Shown piece by piece: positions 28,127 through 37,744 of a stretch of 64,000 nt of DNA; within the stretch, counting starts at the first letter, position 1, and the number at the start of each line of letters is the position of its first letter. The notes beneath the pieces are model-generated. The model had not been told where the DNA came from and ran no database searches. It saw only the letters and a program-made list of their open reading frames with translations. The stretch spans positions 248,001-312,000 of the forward strand of contig JACKBI010000002.1 in assembly GCA_020634615.1 (NCBI GenBank), in the 5' to 3' direction. This DNA is from Anaerolineales bacterium (GTDB lineage: Bacteria; Chloroflexota; Anaerolineae; JAAEKA01). Both the position numbers and the translations under genes were made by a program.

Positions 28127-29439
28127 GCCTCTACCTCCTGCTCACTTGCCACCGAAGCCATCTCCAGCGTGGTAACGCGCCGGCTGAGCGCGATGGGGAT
28201 ATCCTGTCCATGAAATACAAGGTGGGTCGGAATGGCGCTGGCCAGCAGCTCGGCCAGAGTATCCAGATAGGGTGGCGCACTGGCGAAGGTGTTGGCAGCC
28301 AGCAAAACGCCCATCCCATGAATGCCGCGCCGGCGAATGCCGCGCATGGCCGCGACCCAGGATGGATCGGTGGACGGGGTAATCGCCAGCACGGTGGTAT
28401 GCCGCGGCAAGTGTTCCATCTCCGATGTCAGCACCTGTGCAAAGGGAATGTCACCCGTTGCATTGACCACCGCCAGCGTCTCCAGAATCTTGGTGAGCTG
28501 CCGCTCACCGCGGTCGGGCTGGATCAACTCGCGGTGCTGGGCGTGCGCCACGAACCCGACCGACCTGTCCTCGATGATGAAATGGCGCGCCAGACTGGCT
28601 GCAATGGTCACCGCGTACTCCATTGTGCTGGGGGGCAAGGTCAGACCGGCCCGCTCATGGCGCAGTACTGCCGGTCCCACGTCTTGCGGCGGCGCAGTCC
28701 AGGGGGACGCGACGTGGGCAAACTTGTCCAGGTCGAGGACGATCCAGATATCCGCAGTCGGATCGAGTTCGAACTCTTTGACGATCAACCGGCCGGTGCG
28801 GGCCGTGGAACGCCAGTGGATGCGGTTGAAGCTGTCGCCCGGCACATAGTCGCGCACGCCTGAGACGTTAGTGGTGACGTAGTGGGTGCGGCGCCGCATG
28901 GCGTCGCCGCCCGGCAGCATGCCCATGGGTGGTGTAAATCCGGGCAGGTCAAGCGTCGCCGGGTAGACGATCATCGCTGAAGTAAAGGGAAGCTCGCGCT
29001 TGCGCGGAAACAGGCCAAGGGGATCGCTGCTGTAAAGCGTCAGCGGGCCGAGGCGAAACCGGCCGCGCTGCGTGCAAACCGTGCGCACGATCCAGCGGCG
29101 GCGGCGGCGCGGTCCCAGCGAGTTGAGGACACGGCTGGCATCGTGCTGCGGCAGCTCGGAGCGGTCGCGCACCTCCAGCCACAGCTTGGGCAGGCGTCCG
29201 GCGTTGATGACCTCGAACTGTTCTTCGGCCATGCGTCCGACCTGGGAGCGCCTCGCTCGGGTATAACGCCCGATGCGTACCGAGCGCAAATTCAGCCAGG
29301 ACCACACAAACGAAATGACGACGATGCCGGTGAACAGATAGGCGATAGTCCACGCAATGCTACGGTTGCGCTCGGCGACAAAAACCGCGAACGCTACCGA
29401 AAGCAGCCATAGCAGGATGAACCACCAGGAACGGCGCAT
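28123..29439 (-). CDS. DUF58 domain protein
   Basis: A 438-residue protein with two N-terminal membrane helices (residues 4-45) and a DUF58 signature VRDYVPGDSFNRIHWRSTAR followed by GRLIVKEFELDPTADIWIVL. The last part begins a von Willebrand A-like fold, with DLDKFAH near the metal site. DUF58 proteins work with MoxR ATPases, here encoded 21 bases upstream, in an undefined pathway probably linked to chaperoning or cell-envelope assembly. The gene overlaps the downstream CBS gene by four bases. It is the second gene of the operon. Confidence 0.9.
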   Translation of the reverse strand: MRRSWWFILLWLLSVAFAVFVAERNRSIAWTIAYLFTGIVVISFVWSWLNLRSVRIGRYTRARRSQVGRMAEEQFEVINAGRLPKLWLEVRDRSELPQHDASRVLNSLGPRRRRRWIVRTVCTQRGRFRLGPLTLYSSDPLGLFPRKRELPFTSAMIVYPATLDLPGFTPPMGMLPGGDAMRRRTHYVTTNVSGVRDYVPGDSFNRIHWRSTARTGRLIVKEFELDPTADIWIVLDLDKFAHVASPWTAPPQDVGPAVLRHERAGLTLPPSTMEYAVTIAASLARHFIIEDRSVGFVAHAQHRELIQPDRGERQLTKILETLAVVNATGDIPFAQVLTSEMEHLPRHTTVLAITPSTDPSWVAAMRGIRRRGIHGMGVLLAANTFASAPPYLDTLAELLASAIPTHLVFHGQDIPIALSRRVTTLEMASVASEQEVEA

Positions 29440-29460
29440 GGGTCAGGCTCGCTTGCGCAC

Positions 29461-30423
<963 letters not shown>

Positions 30424-30472
30424 ATGGGGAAAAGCTCCTCGTGTTTTCTGAGCAAAACGCGCTGCAGGGGGA

Positions 30473-30502
30473 ATTATACCAGCAGTGCAGAACTTCGGAC
30501 AA
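30473..30502 (-). promoter_or_regulatory. Promoter of the moxR operon
   Basis: On the minus strand TTGTCC and a perfect TATAAT are spaced by 18 bases. The transcript starts near 30466, about 45 bases before moxR. Confidence 0.65.
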
Positions 30503-30659
30503 TTGCCGGTCTTGTGAAACACCACCCGCGGCGCATAGAGGTTCATTACCATGTGCTTTGATTGCCCTGCAGATGACATTTGCTTGAACTGGCGCTGTCC
30601 TGAACGTACGCAACTGCCGGCAAGAGAGCGGCCGGAGCGGTGATTTGAACAACGAACGA

Positions 30660-30688
30660 TTGGTACGTGTGATGGGCTGTGCTATAAT
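30660..30688 (+). promoter_or_regulatory. Promoter of the two-component operon, likely leaderless
   Basis: TTGGTA and TATAAT are spaced by 17 bases. The -10 box ends 6 bases before the response-regulator ATG at 30695, so the mRNA probably begins at or next to the start codon; no Shine-Dalgarno is present. Confidence 0.65.
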
Positions 30689-30694
30689 CGACCC

Positions 30695-31378
30695 ATGCCC
30701 GAACGAATCCTGGTTGTTGAAGATGATCCCCGCATGTCGGACATGCTGCAGCGCGGTCTGCGATTTGAGGGGTACGAGGTAGAAGCGGCGCCCGACGGCT
30801 CGACAGCGCTCAAGCTGGCGCGTGATCAGTTGCCCGACCTGGTGGTCCTCGATCTGATGCTGCCTGGCGAGCTGGACGGACTGGAAGTTTGCCGGCGGCT
30901 GCGATCAGGCAGCACCGTGCCGATTTTGGTGCTCACCGCGCGCGGCACGTTGCAGGACAAAGTGGCCGGCCTGGACAGCGGCGCGGACGACTATCTCGTC
31001 AAGGCTGACCTGCACTTCGAAGAGCTTCTGGCGCGCATCCGGGCCTTGCTGCGCCGCCGCCAGCCGGCGCAACATCAGGAAGAGCTGCGTTTTGCCGACC
31101 TCGTGATGATGCCGGCCAGCCGCGAAGTGACCCGCGGCGGCCGGCGGCTTGAGTTGACGGCCAAGGAATTCGACTTCCTGGAGATGTTCATGCGCAACCC
31201 GCGTCAGGTGCTGACGCGTGACACGATCTACGAGCGCATCTGGGGCTACGACTTCGGCGGCGAAAGCAACATCATCGAGGTCTATGTGCGCTATCTGCGC
31301 ACCAAGATGGAAACGGACGGCGAACAGCGTCTGCTGCATACCGTCCGCGGCGTGGGCTATGTACTGCGTGAACAATAG
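30695..31378 (+). CDS. OmpR/PhoB-family response regulator
   Basis: A 227-residue transcription regulator. The receiver domain has the acidic pair in VVEDDP, the phosphorylated Asp53 in VVLDLMLP, the Thr of VLTARG and the Lys of DDYLVKA. The C-terminal winged-helix domain (residues 130-227) includes [17 protein letters not shown] and the terminal [13 protein letters not shown] to TVRGVGYVL. It binds DNA when phosphorylated by the histidine kinase encoded 27 bases downstream. No Shine-Dalgarno precedes the ATG and the promoter ends 6 bases upstream, suggesting a leaderless message. The regulon cannot be told from the sequence. Confidence 0.95.
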   Translation: MPERILVVEDDPRMSDMLQRGLRFEGYEVEAAPDGSTALKLARDQLPDLVVLDLMLPGELDGLEVCRRLRSGSTVPILVLTARGTLQDKVAGLDSGADDYLVKADLHFEELLARIRALLRRRQPAQHQEELRFADLVMMPASREVTRGGRRLELTAKEFDFLEMFMRNPRQVLTRDTIYERIWGYDFGGESNIIEVYVRYLRTKMETDGEQRLLHTVRGVGYVLREQ

Positions 31379-31405
31379 GGCGGCCGGCGACGGGCAGGCG
31401 AAGCA

Positions 31406-32869
31406 ATGACGCTACGCTTCAGGCTCACATTCTGGTACACGGTTTTGTTGGCGCTGGTGCTGGTGATCTTTGCGCTGGTTTTCCGCGCCTTCGTGGCCAA
31501 CACGTTGTACAATGAGCTGGAGGATACGATCCGCAGCCAGACAGAGCAGGTCGTGCAGATACTCCAGTCCAACATCGATCCATCGCGGGCGCGCATTCCC
31601 TCCGCCATCGTGCTGTCCTCCCAGGCCATGGCCCAGGCGACCACCGTTACCGGATCGATCGTCGAATCGACGCCCAACACCATGGGACTGCCGATGCCGC
31701 TGCCGGTGTCGGTATTGGAACGTAACCTGGCCGGCGAACCTGTCCTCTATGACACTGTATTCGAAGGCAAGCCGGTGCGCGTCTACAGTTCGCCGGTGCG
31801 GACCTCGAACGGGCAGATCGTGGCCACGGTGCAGGTTGCTTTGCAGCTTCAACCCATCATTGAAACGTTAGAGATTATCCGGCTGGCGCTGTTGGCGGGT
31901 GGAGGACTGGCGCTGCTGTTGGCTGCCATCGGCGGAGCGGTGATTTCTGGCAGGACGCTGCGCCCGTTGCGCAATTTTACCGAAACCGCCAACCATATCG
32001 TCACCGCACAGGACTTGCAGGAACGGCTGGTGGCGCCTGATCCCCACGACGAGGTGGGACAGCTGGCTGAGACCTTCAACAAGATGCTGGAGCGCCTCGA
32101 CATTCTGTTCAATACCCAACAGCAACTGGTCGCGGATGTTTCCCATGAGCTGCGAACACCGCTGGCGACCATCCAGGGAAACCTCGACCTCTTGCGCCGG
32201 GGCGCTGCCAAGGATCCGTCCATGTTACAGGAGAGCATGGACGCCATGAACTCCGAAGTGGCGCGCATGAGCAGGTTGGTACGCGATCTGCTGCTGCTGG
32301 CGGAGAGCGACGCAGGCGCGCCGCTGCAGCTGCGTCCGGTGGAACTGGACACGCTGCTGCTGGAGATCTACCGGGAGGGGATGCTGATCGCCAACAACCG
32401 CCTCAAGATGCGCCTGGGCCACGAAGACCAGGCCGTCATCCAAGGTGACCCGGACCGCCTCAAGCAGTTGCTGTTGAATCTGGTCAACAACGCGATCGCG
32501 TATACCCCGGATGGCGGCACGGTTACCTTGAGCCTGCACCGTCGCCCCGACAACTGGGTGCGCGTTGCCGTGGCGGACACCGGCGTGGGCATCGCGCCGG
32601 AAGACCTGCCACACATTTTCGACCGTTTCTGGCGTCAGGACAAGGCGCGTAGCCGCAAGCTTGGCGGCAGCGGTCTGGGGCTAAGCATCGCCAAGTCGAT
32701 TGTCGAGGCTCACGGCGGGCGCATCTCGGTTGAAAGCGAGCTGGGCAAGGGGACAACATTCGAAGTGCTGCTGCCGCTGGCCCGAATTGCGCCGGCTGCC
32801 GCGAACGATGCCAGTCTTGACAGGCTTGCCAGCCACGGCTATAATCCTCTCCAGGCAAGTAGTGAGTAG
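31406..32869 (+). CDS. Membrane sensor histidine kinase
   Basis: A 487-residue histidine kinase. It has two membrane helices (residues 11-31 and 157-180) around an extracytoplasmic sensor of about 125 residues, a HAMP domain (181-235), the dimerisation domain with the phosphoacceptor His247 in DVSHELRTP, and the ATPase domain. The latter shows [11 protein letters not shown] (N box), [13 protein letters not shown] (G1), [19 protein letters not shown] (F and G2). The sensor shows no recognised ligand-binding signature. It is partnered with the response regulator just upstream. The 3' end of the gene contains the consensus promoter of rpsU-infA. Confidence 0.94.
   Translation: MTLRFRLTFWYTVLLALVLVIFALVFRAFVANTLYNELEDTIRSQTEQVVQILQSNIDPSRARIPSAIVLSSQAMAQATTVTGSIVESTPNTMGLPMPLPVSVLERNLAGEPVLYDTVFEGKPVRVYSSPVRTSNGQIVATVQVALQLQPIIETLEIIRLALLAGGGLALLLAAIGGAVISGRTLRPLRNFTETANHIVTAQDLQERLVAPDPHDEVGQLAETFNKMLERLDILFNTQQQLVADVSHELRTPLATIQGNLDLLRRGAAKDPSMLQESMDAMNSEVARMSRLVRDLLLLAESDAGAPLQLRPVELDTLLLEIYREGMLIANNRLKMRLGHEDQAVIQGDPDRLKQLLLNLVNNAIAYTPDGGTVTLSLHRRPDNWVRVAVADTGVGIAPEDLPHIFDRFWRQDKARSRKLGGSGLGLSIAKSIVEAHGGRISVESELGKGTTFEVLLPLARIAPAAANDASLDRLASHGYNPLQASSE
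32817..32845 (+). promoter_or_regulatory. Consensus promoter for rpsU-infA inside the kinase gene
   Basis: TTGACA and TATAAT, both perfect, are spaced by 17 bases and lie within the last 55 bases of the histidine kinase gene. Transcription would start near 32852 and give a leader of about 187 bases before rpsU. Confidence 0.8.
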
Positions 32870-32979
32870 GTTCCGATTTTGGACATTCATCGTGCGACGG
32901 GTCACCGTCTGCTGAGGAGTTGCAAGACTGCGCCAACACGCTCATCGAGCATCAACGCAATCGTTGCTGGAAATCGTGG

Positions 32980-33016
32980 GCCTCGCTTGCCTTGGCAGTG
33001 AGGTCTTTTATTTTTC
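32980..33016 (+). terminator. Terminator-like hairpin in the rpsU leader
   Basis: GCCTCGCTTGCC and GGCAGTGAGG pair with one G-T pair and a bulge, followed by TCTTTTATTTTT. It can end the kinase transcript, but it also lies between the rpsU promoter and start, so it may attenuate rpsU-infA expression. Confidence 0.6.
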
Positions 33017-33038
33017 TACAAGAAGGAGGTGATCATTC

Positions 33039-33245
33039 ATGGCAACAGTCGAACTACGCCCCGGCGAATCGCAGGAACAGCTGCTGAAGCGTTTTCGTAA
33101 GGAAGTAACGCGTACGCGCGTCCTTTCGACAGCACGCAAAAAGCGCTGGTTCACCGCACCCAGTGAGGTGCGTCGCATCAAAAAGCAGAAGGCGATTCGT
33201 AAGGCGCGTCAGGCTCAACGCAAGCGGGAACGCACCATAGAATGA
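33039..33245 (+). CDS. rpsU: 30S ribosomal protein S21
   Basis: A 68-residue, very basic protein with the S21 signature: VELRPGESQEQLLKRFRKEV at the start and RRIKKQKAIRKARQAQRKRER at the end. S21 helps the small ribosomal subunit select mRNA start sites. AAGGAGGTGAT, an almost full complement of the 16S 3' end, lies 5 bases before the ATG and indicates very strong initiation. It is followed after 68 bases by infA, which has the same type of ribosome site. The two are probably one transcription unit from the promoter at 32817. Confidence 0.95.
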   Translation: MATVELRPGESQEQLLKRFRKEVTRTRVLSTARKKRWFTAPSEVRRIKKQKAIRKARQAQRKRERTIE

Positions 33246-33313
33246 CGCCTTACAAAACATTTGTTGACGAACATTGCAAACCTTTGTATCTGGTGGAAAG
33301 GAGGTGATGGCGA

Positions 33314-33556
33314 ATGGCATCAGAAAAAGATGACAAGCTGATCATGGAAGGCAAGATCATCGAAGCGTTGCCCAACACAACGTTCCGCGTTGAGTTGGAA
33401 AACGGCCACGAGGTGTTGGCTTACCTGTCCGGCAAGATGCGCAGGCACTACATCCGAGTCTTGCTCGGTGACAATGTGCGCGTCGAGCTTTCGCCATACG
33501 ACCTCACGCGCGGGAGGATTGTCTATCGACACCGAACCCCGCCGCGAGCCGCCTAG
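33314..33556 (+). CDS. infA: Translation initiation factor IF-1
   Basis: An 80-residue IF-1 with the OB-fold signature: [39 protein letters not shown], and [19 protein letters not shown]. The tail RTPPRAA extends it 7-8 residues beyond the usual 72-73. IF-1 sits in the ribosomal A site during initiation. AAGGAGGTGATGG lies just before the ATG. Its usual bacterial neighbours are rpmJ and secY; here it is paired with rpsU and ends with a very strong terminator, an unusual context. Confidence 0.95.
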   Translation: MASEKDDKLIMEGKIIEALPNTTFRVELENGHEVLAYLSGKMRRHYIRVLLGDNVRVELSPYDLTRGRIVYRHRTPPRAA

Positions 33557-33580
33557 CTCTCCGCCGGAAAGCCGCAACAC

Positions 33581-33624
33581 AAATAAAAGGAGGCAACCCA
33601 GTGATGGGTTGCCTCCTTTTATTT
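33581..33624. terminator. Perfect bidirectional terminator after infA
   Basis: A perfect 20-bp stem (33581-33600 with 33605-33624) with a GTGA loop has A-runs on one side and TTTTATTT on the other. It can stop both infA transcription and the converging Nif3 gene. Confidence 0.9.
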
Positions 33625-33680
33625 GTTCGTAGTCGCGGTTTCAGCTGCCTCCGGAGGCGGCTGAAGCCGCGACTACGAAC
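33625..33680. repeat. REP-like palindrome, second copy
   Basis: A 56-base palindrome with two mismatched pairs, starting at the base after the infA terminator. Its ends read GTTCGTAGTCGCGG, matching the perfect palindrome at 320-377. Confidence 0.85.
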
Positions 33681-33689
33681 TGGGGAACG

Positions 33690-34442
33690 CTACAGCTTGG
33701 TCGGCAGGTCGATGAAGACCGTCTCCAGTCCGTAGCGGCCATTGATGTGACGACCGAGCGCTTTGAGGCCGACCGTCTCGGTGGCGTAATGGCCGGCGTA
33801 GATGACGTTCATGCCGTATTCGATTGCGGCGTAGTGATGCGCATGGCTGGTTTCGCCAGTAATAAACGTATCGGCGCCCAGCGCAGCAGCCTCGCCGATG
33901 TGCCCGGCCGCGTCGCCTGACACGATGGCGATTCGCCGCGACTTCAGCGGACCATGTTGCAGAAGTGTCGTCTCGCAGGAAAGCTTGGTCCCCAGAATGT
34001 CCGCGATGGCCTCCACCAGGAACCCATCAGGCGAATTGCAGATGACGCCGATATCAGTGCCCTTGGCGTTGCAGAACCACTTATCGACTTGCAACTCCAG
34101 CAGTCGCGCCAGTTCGACGTTATTGCCCAGATCAGCATGTGCGTCAAGGGCAAGATGCGCGGCGTACAGGCTAAGATTTGTGCTCAGCAGTCGCCGCACC
34201 TTGCGGCCAAACGCGCCGCGGATCGGCTCTTGCGCACCCCAGAACAGTCCATGGTGGACAATCAGCATCTGCGCGTTGACCTTCAACGCAGCCTCGATGC
34301 AGGGCAGCCCCGAGTCCACTGTGAAAGCGACGCGGGAAATCTCATCAGCACCTTCGACTTGCAAGCCCTGCGGGCCGTAGTCAGGCGTTTCCGGTATGCG
34401 CAGATACCAGTCCAGGTAGCGAACCAATTCATCTCGAAGCAT
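33690..34442 (-). CDS. Nif3-like dinuclear metal centre protein
   Basis: A 250-residue Nif3/YbgI-family protein, which forms toroidal hexamers with two metal ions per subunit. The metal-binding motifs are IVHHGLFWG, YAAHLALDAHADLGNNVELA and the C-terminal GETSHAHHYAAIEYGMNVIYAGHYATE. Its enzymatic role is unsettled: some members have been reported as GTP cyclohydrolase type 2-like, others as hydrolases. Start at the ATG (34442) fits the family. It converges with infA, sharing the bidirectional terminator. The MFS gene upstream is separated by 102 bases. Confidence 0.92.
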   Translation of the reverse strand: MLRDELVRYLDWYLRIPETPDYGPQGLQVEGADEISRVAFTVDSGLPCIEAALKVNAQMLIVHHGLFWGAQEPIRGAFGRKVRRLLSTNLSLYAAHLALDAHADLGNNVELARLLELQVDKWFCNAKGTDIGVICNSPDGFLVEAIADILGTKLSCETTLLQHGPLKSRRIAIVSGDAAGHIGEAAALGADTFITGETSHAHHYAAIEYGMNVIYAGHYATETVGLKALGRHINGRYGLETVFIDLPTKL

Positions 34443-34544
34443 GGGGGCAACCTCGGTTCGTATGCAGGAGTACGGATTTGTGTCGATACAGGCGTCGCGG
34501 TGACAGTCACTTCGACGTCTGGTGAAGCGTTGTGCAGGCGCCAG

Positions 34545-36020
34545 CTATCCGGAAGACTCGACCGCCGGAAGAGTCTCGAGTTTGGTGCGTGCCGGCTCGC
34601 TGGCTGCTTCTGCCTCAGCCTTGACAGCCGGCGGCGGTGCAGCGACGATTTCGCCAGCCGTGGCGTTCACGGCAGCAAGCCCGGACGCGGCGTCCTGGCC
34701 AATGCGTCGCTGCATCACAATGGTCACCACCAGCACGCCAGCCACCACCAGACTGACTCCCAATAACACCGCCGCAATGCCGATCAGGTCGGCCAACCCG
34801 GCAATTGCCAGCATGGGTGGAATTCCGATCAGGTTGTTTAGCATGAACTGCACGGCAAAGACGCGTCCTCGCAGTCGTTCAGGCGTGCTGTCCTGAAGCG
34901 TCGTCTGCGAGACAATGTTGACGCTGGACATGGACAACCCCAGCAGCAGGCTGATCAGCACGATGGAAAGGATCAACGCCGCGCTGGCCGGCGGCAGCGT
35001 GACGACCGAGCTGTCGAGCACAAAGCCCTGGCCGGTCGCCACCATGCGCCAGGAGAACAAGCCGAAGGCCGCAAATCCCAGAGCCATCGCTGCAAGTCCA
35101 AAACGAATCGTACGCTGGCGCGGGGTGCGATTGCCCATGCGTCCCAGAACGAGAGCAGCCAGCAACATGCCCAACCCGGCCGGTGCAAACACCACCATGG
35201 CGTCCTCGGGCGCAAGGCGCAGCACCCGGTTGGCGATCCCCGGCGCCAGCATGGCCATCACCATCACCAGGCTGGCGATCAACGTCAGGTGTGTCATTGT
35301 CAGCATGATCGCCGGACGACGCCCGACAAACACAGCGCCTTCCTTCAACTCTGCCCAGGCGTGATGCCACGCGCTGCGTGCGGCCTGGGACGCGCGCGCA
35401 GGTGTGTCCTTGGGCAACTGGCTGACCAGCACTGTCGCCAGGAGATACATGACCCCGACCAGCGTGAAGGCGGCTTCGGTGCCGATCAGCTTGACCGCCA
35501 GCGGGCCAAGAATGATCAACCCCACGACTTGCGAAAGGGCGAGGGTGAGATTGAATAACGAGTTGGCCGCGATGAGATGGTCGCGCTCGACAAGAATTGG
35601 AATGGTCGCGGCCTCGGCCGGGTTGAAGAACTGGCCAATGGTTGCCATCGAAAAGGTAAGCAGATAGAGCGCAAGCAACAGCCAGCCGGTGCTAACCCGC
35701 CCCTGCATCCCCAACACGAGGAAGTAGCTAAAGATAGCAATGACGCGAAAACCGTTCGACGCCATCAGTACGTATTTCTTGGGCCAGCGGTCGATGATCA
35801 CGCCGCTGATGGGAGCGAAAATGATGGCCGGCAGCGTGAACGAAAAGATGATCAGCCCCTGGTGAATGCTCGATCCGGTCATCCGCTCGATGAGCACGAT
35901 CAACACGAAATGAACCGTGTTCTGCGCCGACTGAGCCAGCCATTGCGCAGCCCACAGCTTTCGGAAGGCGCTGTTGGCCATCACGGGCATCAAGCCCTGT
36001 TTAGAGTTAGCGATTTCCAT
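34545..36020 (-). CDS. MFS transporter
   Basis: A 491-residue transporter with about twelve membrane helices. It contains the motif ISGVIIDRWPKKYVLMAS between helices 2 and 3, typical of MFS exporters of the MFS_3/enterobactin-exporter type, and LRGRVFAVQFMLNNLIGIPP in the C-terminal half. The tail is acidic and low complexity. Function is probably efflux of a drug or metabolite, but no substrate can be named. It is transcribed leftward from a possible promoter at 36080-36106. A divergent DUF951 gene lies nearby on the same strand, 178 bases away. Confidence 0.88.
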   Translation of the reverse strand: MEIANSKQGLMPVMANSAFRKLWAAQWLAQSAQNTVHFVLIVLIERMTGSSIHQGLIIFSFTLPAIIFAPISGVIIDRWPKKYVLMASNGFRVIAIFSYFLVLGMQGRVSTGWLLLALYLLTFSMATIGQFFNPAEAATIPILVERDHLIAANSLFNLTLALSQVVGLIILGPLAVKLIGTEAAFTLVGVMYLLATVLVSQLPKDTPARASQAARSAWHHAWAELKEGAVFVGRRPAIMLTMTHLTLIASLVMVMAMLAPGIANRVLRLAPEDAMVVFAPAGLGMLLAALVLGRMGNRTPRQRTIRFGLAAMALGFAAFGLFSWRMVATGQGFVLDSSVVTLPPASAALILSIVLISLLLGLSMSSVNIVSQTTLQDSTPERLRGRVFAVQFMLNNLIGIPPMLAIAGLADLIGIAAVLLGVSLVVAGVLVVTIVMQRRIGQDAASGLAAVNATAGEIVAAPPPAVKAEAEAASEPARTKLETLPAVESSG

Positions 36021-36079
36021 CGTGTCAGTTAGCGCTGTCCATTCAACACGTCCGCGTGAACCGGTTTACTTCAGCTGCC

Positions 36080-36106
36080 ATTATATCATACGCCGACTTG
36101 CGGCAA
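36080..36106 (-). promoter_or_regulatory. Possible promoter of the MFS gene
   Basis: On the minus strand TTGCCG and a perfect TATAAT are spaced by 15 bases, shorter than ideal. The transcript would start near 36073. Confidence 0.35.
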
Positions 36107-36197
36107 GCAGCTCGCCATAGACGCTTTTTCTCTACCTTCAAAAACCGCCACACACAAGAAACCCCGGACAAGGTCGCCCAGGGTGCCGCGCTACTGT

Positions 36198-36440
36198 CTA
36201 TGATGTTGGCGGGAAAGTGACTTGTGTATTCGGCGCAGCGCCGCTGGCCGGATCACCGCGGCGGACAAAGGTCTTGAGCCGCCGAGCGAACTCATGACGG
36301 GTAAGCAGGACGCGGCGACCACACGTGTTGCACTGCAAGCCGATGTCGGCGCCCAGTCGCACCACGTCCCAGTTGTAGCCGCCACACGGGTGCGGCTTGC
36401 GCAATCGCACTACATCGCCAAGTCGAATTTCTATGGTCAT
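36198..36440 (-). CDS. DUF951 family protein
   Basis: An 80-residue protein matching DUF951: [20 protein letters not shown], followed by [20 protein letters not shown] and [10 protein letters not shown]. The CxxC with an upstream Cys in HPCGG suggests a small zinc- or nucleic-acid-binding protein; the family is common in Firmicutes and Chloroflexota and its role is unknown. I start at the ATG complementing 36438-36440 because the family begins there; the open frame extends to 36794 but that part is not conserved. It has a short disordered tail ([13 protein letters not shown]). Confidence 0.85.
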   Translation of the reverse strand: MTIEIRLGDVVRLRKPHPCGGYNWDVVRLGADIGLQCNTCGRRVLLTRHEFARRLKTFVRRGDPASGAAPNTQVTFPPTS

Positions 36441-36681
36441 GCTCACACCATGGGACTCGATTCGGGTCCCGGCCAACACAGATTGCTGATGATTGTAACA
36501 CAGCCGCGCGCCGGGCGCAATTTTGTTTGAATCTACCCAATCCGAACTCGGTCTGCCAATCGTATGATATTCGACTGACGCATTTGTCACATCACGGTAC
36601 AATACTTGTACGCTAACTGAACCCAACTTTCTTGGAAGGCTCGCGCCGACCGAGCGACACCACACCATCAGGAGGCAACCC

Positions 36682-37671
36682 ATGGACCGACAAACCATCA
36701 CCATGCTGAGCAAGCTGGCTGCACTGTGCACCGTGAGCTCCCAAGGATACGCAGTCGCCGCGGAAAGCGTGCGCAACCGCGGGCTGAAGGTCATTCTGCA
36801 TACCTACGCATCGGAACGCGCCTCGTTCGCGGAACAGCTGCGCGACGAGATCGTGCGTCTGGGCGGCAAGCCCGGCCGGCATCGCAACCCGCTGGCTGCG
36901 CTCCATCGCGGCTGGATCAACCTCAAGGCCACCATGTCGATTGGCGCTGAGAACTCCCAGAACATTGTCCTGGACGAAGTCGCCCGCGGCGAGCGGACCG
37001 CCGATAAGCGTTTTCAGGCTGCCTTGCAGGCCGAAATGCCCGAAGAGACACGTCATCTGGTGGAAAAGTGTGCGCACCGGGTGCAGGCAGTTCAGCAGCA
37101 CATCGACCAGCTGCGCGGCGTAGACGGCCAGCAACTGGTCGTGCGACTGATGGACAACCCGGCTGACATTTCGCGGGCTGTCACAGAGCTGACGGCCGCC
37201 GGCTTTTCCAGGGATCAGATCGAGACGCAGCCGGCTGCGCAGTTGATCAACCAGAGCGGTCCACTGGTGCAACATGGGACGGTTCGTGAAACGCTGGCCA
37301 CCACGGCCCTGCTGGTGGGGATCGCCGGCGCGCTGCTAGGCGTGGTCATGGCGATCCTGTCAGTCGTCACCCAGGAATTCGACGCCAGCACACAATCGAT
37401 TGCGCTCGCGACAGCCATCGCCTGGCCCCTTGTCGGCGCCGGGGTCGGTGTCCTTTTCGGCGCTATTGTCGGGAGCCTCCTGGGACAGGGCATCAGCGAA
37501 CAGGATTCGGTCCTGCTGGCCGACTGCGTCGAGCACGGCGACAGCCTCGTCACAGTGCGCTGCGAGACGAGACGCGCCGACCTCGCGGCTAGCATTATGT
37601 ACAGTGTTAACCTTGCCAGCCGGTCCAGCCGGCCGCTTGAAACCGCAATGCCCGCGCCTTCTGCCGCCTAG
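36682..37671 (+). CDS. PA2169-type four-helix-bundle protein with membrane domain
   Basis: A 329-residue protein. Residues 1-115 form a PA2169/DUF2383 ferritin-like bundle, in which [40 protein letters not shown] and [13 protein letters not shown] appear. Residues 135-180 have an alpha-beta segment with [17 protein letters not shown], like the heat-induced YflT/GsiB-type stress domain. Residues 215-275 hold two glycine-rich membrane helices, and the last part resumes the stress-type fold. The protein is likely anchored in the membrane and acts in stress or surface protection. AGGAGG lies 8 bases before the ATG. Confidence 0.85.
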   Translation: MDRQTITMLSKLAALCTVSSQGYAVAAESVRNRGLKVILHTYASERASFAEQLRDEIVRLGGKPGRHRNPLAALHRGWINLKATMSIGAENSQNIVLDEVARGERTADKRFQAALQAEMPEETRHLVEKCAHRVQAVQQHIDQLRGVDGQQLVVRLMDNPADISRAVTELTAAGFSRDQIETQPAAQLINQSGPLVQHGTVRETLATTALLVGIAGALLGVVMAILSVVTQEFDASTQSIALATAIAWPLVGAGVGVLFGAIVGSLLGQGISEQDSVLLADCVEHGDSLVTVRCETRRADLAASIMYSVNLASRSSRPLETAMPAPSAA

Positions 37672-37678
37672 ACACAGT

Positions 37679-37706
37679 TTGCTGCTCCCGCGCCGTATGC
37701 TATAAT
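37679..37706 (+). promoter_or_regulatory. Promoter of the DUF4015/regulatory-repeat gene
   Basis: TTGCTG and a perfect TATAAT are separated by 16 bases. The transcript would start near 37713. Confidence 0.6.
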
Positions 37707-37744
37707 GCGCAAACTTTGTGGCAGACGACGTGAGGAAAACAACT

